DNA of 64,000 nucleotides from Lachnospiraceae bacterium OF09-6. Its GTDB lineage: Bacteria > Bacillota > Clostridia > Lachnospirales > Lachnospiraceae. Of this stretch, positions 17,311 to 26,931 are shown piece after piece. The stretch spans positions 7,058 through 71,057 of the forward strand of contig QUMM01000015.1 of assembly GCA_003435055.1 (NCBI GenBank). Reading direction: 5' to 3'. The notes under the pieces are model-generated. The model was not told the origin of the DNA, did no database searches, and saw nothing but the letters and a program-made list of their open reading frames with translations. A program made the position numbers and the translations under genes. Every line of letters begins with the position of its first letter. The stretch's first letter is position 1.

Positions 17311-18123
17311 CTAATCCTCCTTTTCCTCTGTATACACATTGTGAATGACAAATCCATGATCCATCGGACCACTTCCCGCGCCCAGATCCAGCATGGCTGC
17401 CAGCGCTCCGGAAATATAGTCTTTTGCACGTTTCACAGAAGTATTCAGATCATAACCCTTTGCCAGATTGGAGGCGATGGCAGAAGACAGAGTACAGCCA
17501 GTTCCGTGCGTATTCGGATTATCAATCCGCTTACCCTCAAACCACTGATAACTGTCATTTGCATACAACAGATCATTGGCATCATTTAACTGATGGCCGC
17601 CTTTGCAGAGCACTGCACAGTGATAAGTCTCTGATATCTGTCTTGCTGCAGAGATCATATCCTCTGCACTATTAATCTTTATTCCGGTCAGTTCTTCTGC
17701 CTCCGGAATATTTGGCGTCAGGATAGCCGCCAATGGGAACAGCTCCTGTTTCAATGTTTCAATGGCATCTTCGCTGATCAGTCTGGCTCCGCTGGTAGCT
17801 ACCATCACCGGATCCACTACGATATTTTTTGCCTGATACTGTTTTAGTTTTTCTGCAATGATACAAATCAGTTCACGGTCAGATACCATACCGATCTTCA
17901 CTGCATCCGGGAAAATATCCGTAAATACACTATCCAGCTCCTGTCCTAAAAATTCTGGTGTTGCGTTTAAAATTGCTGTCACGCCGGTGGTATTCTGGGC
18001 GGTCAAAGCAGTGATGGCGCTCATGGCATATACGCCATTTGCCATCATTGTCTTGATATCTGCCTGGATGCCGGCGCCTCCGCTGGAATCACTTCCAGCG
18101 ATCGTTAATGCGGTTTTTCTCAT
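17311..18123 (-). CDS. thiD: Bifunctional HMP kinase / HMP-phosphate kinase
   Basis: Phosphorylates hydroxymethylpyrimidine twice to HMP-PP for thiamin phosphate synthesis. The protein has 270 residues in the ribokinase fold. Seen: TIAGSDSSGGAGIQADIKT at residues 6-24, the HMP-binding region ITALTAQNTTGV, DPVMVATSGARLI near residue 103 and the anion-hole motif NTHGTGCTLSSAIA near residue 205 with the catalytic aspartate position replaced by cysteine, as is normal for ThiD. AAGGAG precedes the start. Confidence 0.95.
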   Translation of the reverse strand: MRKTALTIAGSDSSGGAGIQADIKTMMANGVYAMSAITALTAQNTTGVTAILNATPEFLGQELDSVFTDIFPDAVKIGMVSDRELICIIAEKLKQYQAKNIVVDPVMVATSGARLISEDAIETLKQELFPLAAILTPNIPEAEELTGIKINSAEDMISAARQISETYHCAVLCKGGHQLNDANDLLYANDSYQWFEGKRIDNPNTHGTGCTLSSAIASNLAKGYDLNTSVKRAKDYISGALAAMLDLGAGSGPMDHGFVIHNVYTEEKED

Positions 18124-18227
18124 TTTTCTTCTCCTTTTCGCATACGTTTTCTATCGCGACAGAAGGTGGTGCCCCCAATCTGCCGCTGCCAGCCCGAGAA
18201 GGCTGGCCAAACACTCTCTGCAGAGTG

Positions 18228-18890
18228 TTATTCACTTTCCAGTTTTTTATAATACCTCATAAACTCTTTTAAATTGTTCAAATACACCTCTCCGGTTTCT
18301 TCCACTCCTGCCTGGTTCGTTTCGCCCTCGCTGTCATAGACTCCGATCGCCCGGAACCCCGCCTTCTTTGCCGTCTGCAGTGCATACAGGGAATCTTCAA
18401 ATACCAGTGTTTCCTCTGGTCTGCTTCCAAGGAATTCTGCACACCTTTGATAAATCAGTGGAGAGTGTTTACTTTCCCCGACTTCACTGGTGGTGTCGAT
18501 TCGCTTCAGAAACTCCAGAAGTCCATTTCTCTTTAAGGCTCTTGTCACATGCTCCCGCGGACTGGACGTGGCCGCTGTCATAGGGATTCCTTTTTCCTGC
18601 AAAAAAGTCAGCAATTCTTTTGCGCCCACTTTTGCCTGTACTTCATAAAAGTAAAAGTCCTGAAGCATTTCCTGGATACCATCCAGAATCTCTTCTGACG
18701 ACTTGTCCAGATGATATTGCTGCTTCATATATTCTGCGCCCTGCTCCATACTCATGGAAAATAAGACTTCTCTTAATTCGGGTTCTGGCCGAACACCCTG
18801 CTTTAGCAGATATCTGGCTCCCAGATCATTCCAGATCGCCATAGAGTCCAGCAATACTCCGTCCAGATCAAAAATTGCTCCCCGGATCAT
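18228..18890 (-). CDS. HAD-superfamily phosphatase/mutase-like protein in the thiamin operon
   Basis: A 220-residue HAD hydrolase. Motif I is DLDGVLLDS at residues 8-16, motif II TAATSS near residue 105, the motif III lysine in GESKHSP and motif IV VFEDSLYAL near residue 166. The fold is of the beta-phosphoglucomutase-like subgroup. The start overlaps the thiE stop (ATGA). Its place between thiE and thiD suggests a phosphatase acting on thiamin phosphate or a related intermediate, but this is inferred from position only. The 104-base gap to thiD holds two short hairpins (GCCAGC...GCTGGC and ACACTCT...AGAGTGT). Confidence 0.85.
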   Translation of the reverse strand: MIRGAIFDLDGVLLDSMAIWNDLGARYLLKQGVRPEPELREVLFSMSMEQGAEYMKQQYHLDKSSEEILDGIQEMLQDFYFYEVQAKVGAKELLTFLQEKGIPMTAATSSPREHVTRALKRNGLLEFLKRIDTTSEVGESKHSPLIYQRCAEFLGSRPEETLVFEDSLYALQTAKKAGFRAIGVYDSEGETNQAGVEETGEVYLNNLKEFMRYYKKLESE

Positions 18891-19528
18891 GCTTCCACCA
18901 TCCTCTGGGTCTCTTTTTTCAGATCTTCTGACGCTTTCCGAATATCCTGCTGTGCATAGATTGCGCTGATCACAGCAATGCCACAGATACCGCTGCCCGC
19001 AAGTTCTTTTACATTTTCCTGCGTGATACCACCGATGGCGATAACCGGAATAGATACAGCTTCGCAGATAGCCTTCAGAGTCTCATAAGATACATCATCT
19101 GCATCATCCTTGGAGCCGGTCGGGAATACTGCTCCCACGCCAAGATAATCTGCTCCGTGCTTTTCTGCCAGGACTGCCTGTTCCACGGTCTGTGCCGATA
19201 CTCCAATAATTTTATCTGGTCCCAGCTTAGCCCGGACATCCCCGGCTTCCATATCGCTCTGTCCCACATGGACACCATCTGCATCCATAGAAATGGCGAT
19301 ATCCACATTGTCATTCACAATAAACGGTACCTGATATTCCCGGCAAAGCTGCTGTAACTCTTTTGCTTCTTCCAGAAAATGTACTTCATCCAGCTCTTTT
19401 TCTCTCAGCTGCAGGAAGGTTACTCCCCCATCCAGACTTTCTTTTACTACAGAATACAATGTCCGCCCGTTTAACCAGTGACGGTCTGTCACAGCATATA
19501 ACAGCAGGTCTTTTTTATCGACATTCAT
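18887..19528 (-). CDS. thiE: Thiamin phosphate synthase
   Basis: Couples HMP-PP with thiazole phosphate to give thiamin phosphate. The protein has 213 residues, the normal size. Seen: LLYAVTDRHWL at the start, the diphosphate/Mg site in IVNDNVDIAISMDADGVHVGQSD near residues 65-87, GAVFPTGSK near residue 130 and VIAIGGITQENV near residue 163. I chose MNVDKKDLL at 19528, with GGGGGC upstream; the longer frame from 19636 overlaps thiM. The gene overlaps the thiM end by 14 bases. Confidence 0.94.
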   Translation of the reverse strand: MNVDKKDLLLYAVTDRHWLNGRTLYSVVKESLDGGVTFLQLREKELDEVHFLEEAKELQQLCREYQVPFIVNDNVDIAISMDADGVHVGQSDMEAGDVRAKLGPDKIIGVSAQTVEQAVLAEKHGADYLGVGAVFPTGSKDDADDVSYETLKAICEAVSIPVIAIGGITQENVKELAGSGICGIAVISAIYAQQDIRKASEDLKKETQRMVEA

Positions 19529-20335
19529 ACTTTGCCCCCTCATCCAGAATGGCTTCATCCATCTGATAAATAGCATCAATAATCCGATTGCGGTAAGTAG
19601 AATTACCTTCCCATTCCTGCATATGACTCCAGCCAATCTCGCCTGCCAGTCCCATCACACAGACTGCAGCCGCTGCTGCTTCCAGTCTCTGATCTGGATT
19701 GGCAGTAATATAAGCGGTCATCATACCGGACAACTGACATCCGGTTCCTGTGATTTTCCCCATCTCCGGTCTTCCGTTGCGAATCACATAACAGTGTTCT
19801 CCATCACTGACCAGATCAATTGCTCCGGTAATCGCTATAATGGAACCACTCTTCTTCGCAAAATCTTTTACAAATGCAACCGATGCATCCAGATTCTCTT
19901 CTGTGACAGCATCTGCCACATCTGCGTCTACCCCTTTCGTTGTTCCACTTCCAAATGCAAGGGTCTTAATCTCAGAAATATTACCACGGATTACGGTCGG
20001 ATGCAGTTCCTCCATCAGCTTCAGTGCAGTCTCTGTACGAAGCTTGATGCACCGGCACCTACCGGATCCAGCAGGATCGGATGTCCCAGCTCTTTTGCTC
20101 TTCTTCCTGCTGCGAACATTCCCTCAATACTGCGTTCATTCAGGGTTCCGATATTAATATTCAATCCGCCACAGATTGTAGTGATATCTTCCACATCCTG
20201 CGGTTCATCGGACATGATCGGACTGCCGCCACAGGCCAGCAGTACATTCGCCACATCATTTACGGTTACATAATTGGTAATATTATGCACCAGTGGTACC
20301 TGCTCTCTTACACTTTTCAGACATTCTCCTAACAT
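19515..20335 (-). CDS. thiM: Hydroxyethylthiazole kinase (frame broken near 20043)
   Basis: Phosphorylates the thiazole moiety of thiamin. The N-terminal part reads MLGECLKSVREQVPLVHN to LDPVGAGASS in one frame. The rest (RTETALKLMEELHPTVIRG through GTGCQLSGMM, near residue 200) is in the next. Restoring one A in GCATCAAGCTT joins them into 273 residues, the usual ThiM length. Both halves keep all expected motifs, so recent loss or a sequence error is more likely than old decay. GGAGG lies seven bases before the ATG. It is the first gene after the TPP riboswitch and its terminator. Confidence 0.9.
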
Positions 20336-20362
20336 ATTCTTCCTCCTTTTCTCTGACACCAT

Positions 20363-20395
20363 AAAAAGCGGATATGCCAAAAGGACATATCCGCT
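20363..20395 (-). terminator. TPP-riboswitch expression-platform terminator
   Basis: A 12-base stem with one bulge (AGCGGATATG.CC/GGCATATCCGCT) followed on the minus strand by TTTTTAT, between the TPP aptamer and thiM. Confidence 0.85.
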
Positions 20396-20427
20396 AAAAA
20401 TCCATGCACACAAAACACATGCATCCG

Positions 20428-20516
20428 CTCTATCCCTACGTTGGCATTATCCAAATCAGGTTACGGGTCCAGACCAAACATTCTGTTCTCAGCCTGCTTA
20501 CGGCAAGCTCCCCTTT
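20428..20516 (-). ncRNA. TPP riboswitch (THI element)
   Basis: Minus strand: GGGGAGC, then GGCTGAGA, GACCCGTAACCTGATTTGGA and TAATGCCAACGTAGGGA in the right order. These are the diagnostic conserved segments of the thiamin pyrophosphate aptamer. It is followed by a terminator, then thiM, so TPP should repress the salvage operon by premature termination. Confidence 0.95.
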
Positions 20517-20674
20517 TCTTATTCTTGTACAGTATAGTCCTGTTTTCTGAGAATTGCAAATAATTTCTACTTTTTTCTACAAATTCAAAAAGGGCACGAA
20601 AATGCCCAAAAACACCGTTCCAATGATTCATTCCATGTTATAATGAGAAAAATAGCTGAAAAGGAGTTCCTCCC

Positions 20675-22053
20675 ATGAAATCTCATGTTTCCCTTTTTCT
20701 TTTGTTCCTTTTGCTAGCCGTATTTCCAGCGTTCCATGCTGATGCCAGTCAGTCCACAGATGCTGACGCGCCAGCTTCTGTAAAATCCATAGCCTGCCCG
20801 TCTGTAAATGGTGCGCTCCATGTGGATGGCCGGCAGCTGACAGATGAACATGGAAATGCCGTGCAGTTAAAAGGCATCAGCACCCACGGTCTTGCCTGGT
20901 TCCCGGACTATGTCAATCAAAAAGCTTTTCATCAGCTTCGTCAGGAATGGAATGTGAATGTCATCCGCCTGGCCATGTATACAACAGAATCCGGTGGATA
21001 CTGTACAGATGGCGAGCAGGGACATCTGAAATCCTTGATCGATCAGGGTGTTTCTTATGCTTCCAGTGAGGATATGTACGTCATCATCGACTGGCATATT
21101 CTGTCCGATCAGGACCCGAATCAATACAAGGAGCAGGCTCTTGCTTTCTTTGCAGAAATGTCTGAAAAATATGCAGATCACAATAACGTCTTATATGAGA
21201 TCTGCAATGAGCCAAACGGCAGTACCACCTGGAATGACGTAAAATCCTATGCGGAACAGGTGATTCCAGTGATTCGTTCCAATGCACCGGATGCTGTGAT
21301 TCTGGTGGGTACCCCCAACTGGTCCCAATATGTGGATCAGGCGGCTGCTGATCCGATTACCGATTATGACAACCTGATGTATACACTTCATTTTTATGCT
21401 GCTACTCATAAAGAAGATCTGCGAAATACCTTACAGACTGCACTGGATCAGGGGCTTCCGGTCTTCGTATCGGAATACAGTATCTGTGATGCCAGTGGAA
21501 ATGGCGCTTTGGACATCGGACAGGCCGATGCCTGGATGCAGCTTCTGGATCAATATCAGGTCAGCTGTGTAAACTGGAGCCTGTGTAACAAAAGGGAATC
21601 CGCAGCCTCTTAAATGCCTCCTGTGACAAAACCTGTGATTTTACTGTCGAAGATCTCAGCCCCGCCGGACGGTGGCTCTATGAAATGCTTACCGGCACAG
21701 ACGTTCCGGAACCAGAAACCGAATCACTCGGTTCTGATCCTTCCGCTGAGAAATCTCAGTTATCCACAAACGCCTATACTTGTACCACAGAAATTGTGAA
21801 TCAATGGGAAAGTAATGGTGATCACTACTATCAATATCAACTGACTTTAACCAATACTTCTGACACAGAACTCTCTGGTTGGGAAATAGATCTCCCATTT
21901 TCTGGCAATATTACTTTATCCGATGGATGGAATGGAGATTACACCATCGTGGATAGCCAGACTCTCCACATCGTTTCAAAAGATTACAATGCCGTTATCG
22001 CACCAGGAGCCTCTGTGACAGATATTGGTTTTATCCTGATCTACAACTTCTGA
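20675..22053 (+). CDS. Secreted GH5 endoglucanase with C-terminal CBM2-like domain (frame broken near 21605)
   Basis: Signal peptide (residues 1-24), GH5 catalytic domain from about residue 40 to 330 with the acid/base glutamate in LYEICNEPNG near residue 170 and the nucleophile glutamate in PVFVSEYSIC near residue 265. The frame stops at 21613 (NKRESAAS), but the next frame continues as SLLNASCDKTCDFTVEDLSP and ends in a CBM2-type cellulose-binding module (about 95 residues). One added base near GCAGCCTCTTAA gives about 459 residues. AAGGAG lies eight bases before the ATG and a TATAAT -10 box is at 20639-20644. Single gene, cellulose or beta-glucan degradation. Confidence 0.9.
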
Positions 22054-22110
22054 GCATACGAATTGCAGCCAATTTCGATTGGACAACCGAAAAAGCATTT
22101 TCAGGGTAAA

Positions 22111-22156
22111 AAGAAGGCCGTCTGAAATCAAAGTACTAATTTCAGGCGGCTTTCTT
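22111..22156. terminator. Bidirectional terminator between the GH5 and BMP-type genes
   Basis: An imperfect stem of about 17 bases (AAGGCCGTCTGAAAT with ATTTCAGGCGGCTTT) around an AT-rich loop, T-rich on both sides. It lies between two convergent genes. Confidence 0.8.
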
Positions 22157-22181
22157 TCACTCAAAACGTATTTCTTTTTTA

Positions 22182-23312
22182 TTATTTGATATTTCCAAGA
22201 TCATTTACAGTGATAGCTGTCTCTGGCATAGCATCGATGCTGTTGTCAACAGTAACTTTGCCAGCTACCATATCTGCTACCAGTGCTTTGTAATCATCTT
22301 CTGTGAATCCATCATTCCACTGTGTGCTCTCTAATGGAAGCTGTACATAGTTCTCTTCTACGTTGTCAGATACCAGACCAAGATTGTCGATCTTTCCAAC
22401 ATAATCTGACCATGTATCATCCAGAACGATTGCGGAAAGCAGCGTATTTACTGTAGGAGCAAGACCCTTCATAGCAGATGTTACGGTCATACCTTCTCCA
22501 TATGCATCAATGATAGGAGCCTGATCAGAGTCAACACCAATGACTTTTCCATCTACCTTAGCTGCTGCTTCTGCTGCAGATGTGTAGATACCGCCGCCAC
22601 ATGCAAATACAACTTCTACACCGTTGGTAGAATACCAAGTATCCATAGCTGCTGTAATATCAGCATCACCATAGAACTGTCCGCCGTAAGCGTATTCTAC
22701 GGTTACTTCGTCTGTGATTCCCAGTTCTTCTGCTGCTGCGTTAGCTCCCTGAACATAACCGAAACCATAACGGATAACTGCTGGCACGGACATTCCACCG
22801 AGGAATCCAAGATGCTTGTAACCCATCTTCACTGCTGCATAACCAGCCATATATCCAGGAATCTCTTCCTGATAAATTGCACAATAGGTATTCTCTGTGT
22901 TATATGCCTGTGTCACATCATCCACACCTGCCGCTCCTGTCAGGTCTGCTTCTGACATATCCAGAGCGATGAATTTCACATCAGGATATACCGGAGATTC
23001 TTCTACTATAGATGCTGCAAACAGATATCCTGGCAGTACGAGAATGTTATATCCATCTGCAATCGCCTGGTCACAGCTGGCAATACGTGCTTCATCAGAA
23101 TCTCCGTCTGGTTTGTAGTAGTTGAAGTCAAGACCATTTTCCTCGCAAAATGCCTTGCATGCTTCATAAGTGGTCTGGTTGAAAGACTGGTCTGTGATGT
23201 CGCCTGAGTCTGTAACCATTGCTACTTTGTAGTCTCCCTCTGCCATAACAGGTGCTGCCATGGAAAGTGTTGCTGCGCCTAATGCAGCTGCTGCAAGAAT
23301 TGTTTTCTTCAT
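22182..23312 (-). CDS. BMP-family (PnrA/Med) ABC transporter substrate-binding protein
   Basis: Exported binding protein of 376 residues. Signal peptide ends at VMA-EG with no lipobox cysteine. The mature part begins KVAMVTDSGDITDQSFNQTTYE, the signature opening of the basic-membrane-protein/PnrA family, whose known ligands are purine nucleosides. Further family stretches are GGMSVPAVIRYGFGYVQGA near residue 170 and EVVFACGGGIYTSAAEAA near residue 230. GGAGG lies eight bases before the start. No matching permease or ATPase genes are nearby, so it must work with proteins encoded elsewhere or serve as an orphan receptor. Confidence 0.9.
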   Translation of the reverse strand: MKKTILAAAALGAATLSMAAPVMAEGDYKVAMVTDSGDITDQSFNQTTYEACKAFCEENGLDFNYYKPDGDSDEARIASCDQAIADGYNILVLPGYLFAASIVEESPVYPDVKFIALDMSEADLTGAAGVDDVTQAYNTENTYCAIYQEEIPGYMAGYAAVKMGYKHLGFLGGMSVPAVIRYGFGYVQGANAAAEELGITDEVTVEYAYGGQFYGDADITAAMDTWYSTNGVEVVFACGGGIYTSAAEAAAKVDGKVIGVDSDQAPIIDAYGEGMTVTSAMKGLAPTVNTLLSAIVLDDTWSDYVGKIDNLGLVSDNVEENYVQLPLESTQWNDGFTEDDYKALVADMVAGKVTVDNSIDAMPETAITVNDLGNIK

Positions 23313-23424
23313 GAAAATATCCTCCTTTTTTCCCTTTTTACGTTTCTTAAAAAGCTATCTTTATCTTAACATCTTTTCCAGAGCCAGGCAAGGAAAAGTA
23401 ACTGGAAATAAAGTTTTCCAGCTT

Positions 23425-24039
23425 CTATGCCTCTCCCATCAGCTGATCAATCTTGGTTTTCACCAGGTCAAAGGCCACTTCGTTCTGTCCGCTGTTAATC
23501 ACAATATCTGCCAGTGCCCTGGTTGGCTCCACATACAGATAATGCATCGGTTTGACTGTTGTCAGATACTGTTCAATAATACCTTCCAGGTCTCTGCCAC
23601 GCTCTTTTACATCCCGGACCACTCTTCTCAGGATTCCCTCATCCGCATCTGCTTCCACAAAAATTTTGATATCAAACATATCCCGCAGTTCTTCATTCTG
23701 AAGTGCAAGAATACCCTCCAGCAGAATGATGCGGTTGGGTTTGATCTCTATCGTCTCTTCTTTCCGATTATGCAGGGAATAATCATAGGTCGGACACTGA
23801 ATGTTCTTTCCTTCTTTTAACTGCTTCAGATGTTCTACCAGAAGATCTGTCTCAAGCGCTGCCGGATCATCATAGTTAATATGCTTTCGCTCCTCCAGTG
23901 ACAGTTCATCATGTCTGCGATAATAATTATCATGATAAAGCACCGTGATTCTGTCCCCGTAGAGTGCTTTTAATTTGTTGGTAAAGGTTGATTTACCAGA
24001 GCCAGACCCACCGGCAATTCCAATAATTACACATTCCAT
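23425..24039 (-). CDS. udk: Uridine kinase
   Basis: Phosphorylates uridine or cytidine in pyrimidine salvage. The protein has 204 residues. Seen: P-loop GIAGGSGSGKST at residues 7-18, LYHDNYYRRHDELS near residue 34, NYDDPAALETDLL near residue 55, CPTYDYSLHNR near residue 83 and ILLEGILAL near residue 104. GAGGAAAC precedes the ATG. The neighbouring nucleoside-type BMP binding protein could be functionally linked, though a gap of about 110 bases separates the genes. Confidence 0.93.
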   Translation of the reverse strand: MECVIIGIAGGSGSGKSTFTNKLKALYGDRITVLYHDNYYRRHDELSLEERKHINYDDPAALETDLLVEHLKQLKEGKNIQCPTYDYSLHNRKEETIEIKPNRIILLEGILALQNEELRDMFDIKIFVEADADEGILRRVVRDVKERGRDLEGIIEQYLTTVKPMHYLYVEPTRALADIVINSGQNEVAFDLVKTKIDQLMGEA

Positions 24040-24066
24040 AATAGTTTCCTCTATTCGTTCTCTTTT

Positions 24067-26641
24067 TTACCTCATGGTTCTGAGCCCGATACTCAGAATA
24101 TTTCTCACACAATGCTGCAGATCGGCCAGCGTCATCTCTGTCTCTTCTTTTGCACCCTGGATCAGATCTGTGACATTCAGTGCACAGCCTGGCATCAGCA
24201 TATCATTTCCGGCATGAATGGCCTGTTTCGCAGATGCCAGGTATATTTATCCGGCGCCTGTCCCATCACGGAAGTATCCTGTGTGGCATACCAGTCTGTC
24301 ATAACAAATCCATCAAATCCCCATTCGTCTCGGGCCGCTGTCTGAAGCAGATCATAACGGTTCGCAGAATGAATGCCATTGATCAAATTGTAAGACGTCA
24401 TAATCGAATATGGATGAGCTTCTTTTACTGCAATCTCAAATCCTCTTAAGTAAATCTCCCGCAGTGCCCGTTCACTGATATGTGCATTGGTATAATTCCG
24501 GTTATCCTCCTGATTGTTCGCTGCAAAATGCTTGATGGTAGTTCCCTGTCCGTCAAAAGACTGCACTCCCAGCGTGTCTGCCGCTGCGCAGCGTCCGGTC
24601 AGATATGGATCTTCTGAATAATATTCAAAGTTTCTTCCACACAGTGGATTACGGTGAATGTTCATACCTGGTGCCAGCCAGAGATGTACTCCGAACTGTT
24701 TCATCTCCGCACCTGCGATTTCTCCCATTCTTTTTACCAGATCCATATCCCAGGACTGGGCAAGAGTACTGGCAATCGGGATCGCTGTACAATACTGATA
24801 ATAGTCCCTGGTATCTGCCGGCAGATTCTCCGGGAATGGACGGAAAGCCATTCCAAATACTTCTCCACCGGAGATCTTTTCTCCTTCTGACGTTGTCTTA
24901 AAATGTGGCTGAAGCCGAAGACCGGCCGGTCCGTCTGCCAGAATCAGTGCCGGAATCTTTCTGGTTTCTTCCAGAGCTGACCAGGTCTCTCCAGCTGCAC
25001 CAATCACGCTGTCAGATGCGCATCCGACAGCATTGGCATCGTCCTCCAGACGTTCCGTTCCCACACATAAGTTAGCCAGTTCTTCCACCGTAGCTGCGCT
25101 ACCAGATCTTCCAGTGTCACATCGCCCCGTTTTACCTCATCCATAGTCAGGGTTCTTCCTGGAAAATGATCCTTCATTTCTATTCTTGCGCCGACAGAAT
25201 ACCCCGGCTCCTCGCAGCAAATCTTTGACATATCCACAGTAAGCACCGGTACATTCGCCAAAGCTGCCTCTGTCTCCTTTTTCACCCGGTCGTTACGCTT
25301 TGCAAGTGCATTCTTTCCTGTTTCTGTCTCAGCGAGTTTTGTCAGTGTATCATCCTCATCAAACAGATTTTTAAGCTGCGATGTTTTTTTACTTTGTTTC
25401 ATACGAAGCACTGCCACCGGCTGCGTATTCCTGGAACTGTTTCCTACACGGATCAGATAATCTCCTTCTTCCAGCTCCCAGGCTGCATCTTTACTGCTGT
25501 AAGAAGCCAGCGCTGCCAGCGGGAATCGAACCAGCACACATTCCCCTGCTTTTGGTGGCAACAGGGATGTCTTTCGAAAGGCCACCAGTTCCTGATACGG
25601 TTTTTCCATGTCCTTTCCAGGTGCTGATACATAGACCTGAATGACTTCCTTTCCTGCCAATTCATCTCCCACATTTTTCACATCTACCCAGAACATCACA
25701 TCTGATTTTTCTATCTCTACATGATCTGTCTGGATTGTAAATTCTGTATAAGACTTTCCATATCCAAAACAATACGCCGGTTCCACTTCAAACGTGTCAA
25801 AATAACGGTATCCCACAAAGATATCTTCGCTATAATATTCATCATTCACATTGCCATTGTTGTGACTGTAGTCTGCAGAAGACGGATAATCCTGATAGTC
25901 TTTTGCCCAGGTGTCCGTCAATCTGCCGGATGGAATGGTTCTGCCTGTCAGTACATCTGCCACAACATGACCGCCTTCACTTCCGGTCTGTCCCACAATC
26001 AGCAGTGCATTTAAGCCCTTCAGACTACGTAGAAATGTGGTATCAATGATACCGCCAGTATTGAGCAGCACAATACTTTTCTCATACTGTTCTGTCAGGA
26101 ACCGGATATTGGCCTCTTCCCGGTCAGTCAGAAGATAATCTCCCTTTCGGCAATACCGGTCTTTTCCTTCTCCGGAATTTCTGGAAAGTACATAAATTGC
26201 CAGTTCGGCATCCTCTTTTTCTGTGATCTCCGGTGCATCCGGGTCTTCATAAGGATAATCAAAGGCTACATTAATCTCCGGCTTGTGCAGTTCCTCTGCC
26301 AGCTTTTTGATCTTCTTCTGATGTCTTTCTTTCTCTTCTGCAATCGCTGCATCATAGGCATTCAGCCAGTTTTCTGTCACTACGGTAAATCCGGTGCTTT
26401 CCAGCCCTTCTTCTATGCAGACTACCTTTCTGGCATTCACATCGCCAGAACCGGTACCTCCCTTGATGGTATGTCTGGCACCATTTCCATACAGTGCTAC
26501 CCTGCAGGTTCTTTTCAGCGGAAGGATTCCGTCATTTTCCAGAATCACCATACATTCTCCGGCCAACTCCCGGACAATCTGTCCATTCTCCCGCTCCAGC
26601 TGCGTCATTTCTGAAGTTACATTTGCTCTGTACTCTCTCAT
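24067..26641 (-). CDS. GH3 beta-glucosidase with reversed domain order (two frame breaks)
   Basis: Cytoplasmic (no signal peptide) glycoside hydrolase of about 858 residues. Order: the alpha/beta sandwich domain normally C-terminal ([12 protein letters not shown] near residue 32), a fibronectin-III-like domain ([20 protein letters not shown]), then the TIM barrel normally N-terminal ([21 protein letters not shown], nucleophile aspartate in VMTDWYA). This swapped order is known from rumen Clostridia GH3 enzymes. Two single-base losses, at 25091-25096 (CAGCTACGG) and 24236-24238 (TGGCATCTG), break the frame. I start at [12 protein letters not shown] because GGTGG precedes it; an earlier ATG at 26695 lies only about nine bases from the predicted transcript start. 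Confidence 0.88.
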
Positions 26642-26711
26642 ATTTTCCACCCCACCCATATTAGTCAACAAGCTGACATAATCTGTCATATACATCTATA
26701 TTACTGTAACC

Positions 26712-26740
26712 ATTATAATGAACTGGATAAAAAAGTGCAA
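26712..26740 (-). promoter_or_regulatory. Predicted sigma-A promoter of the GH3 gene
   Basis: Minus strand: TTGCAC (26735-26740), a 17-base spacer, TATAAT (26712-26717). Transcription would start near 26704, which supports the GH3 start at 26641. Confidence 0.6.
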
Positions 26741-26757
26741 TGAGAAGAAAAACTGTC

Positions 26758-26900
26758 GTAACTGTTCAGAACCCATTGTCCCGCGAGGTGTTTTGGCATA
26801 AATATGCCAAAATCCCGAGACATGCACACCAAAATTCCATCGCCAAAGGCGATTTTATTGAATTTTGGCTTCGTATCTGTGAAGGTACTGAACAGATACA
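26758..26900. repeat. MITE-like inverted-repeat element
   Basis: The ends are inverted: GTAACTGTTCAG at 26758-26769 and CTGAACAGATAC at 26889-26900. The interior holds a perfect palindrome (TTTTGGCATA-AA-TATGCCAAAA, 26791-26812) and other inverted repeats around GCCAAAATTC. A stretch close to the right end (CTGTTCGGTACCTTCACAG) recurs at 9765-9783. There is no supportable protein; a 62-codon frame here looks fortuitous. The rest of the 290-base gap shows nothing else. Confidence 0.55.
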
Positions 26901-26931
26901 AACTGTCACAAATTAATGCTTCTGCGTTCTC

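Noticed and set aside
19515..20413. thiM as two separate genes
   Set aside because: The two parts together make one normal-length ThiM, and a single A restores the frame.
20341..20413. An upstream extension of the thiM frame (MCAWIFSGYVLLAYPL)
   Set aside because: It is the reading of the riboswitch terminator hairpin. The ATG at 20335 has GGAGG before it.
26713..26901. A 62-codon minus-strand frame between GH3 and the pseudo-ATPase
   Set aside because: It coincides with the inverted-repeat element and has no ribosome site or similarity.
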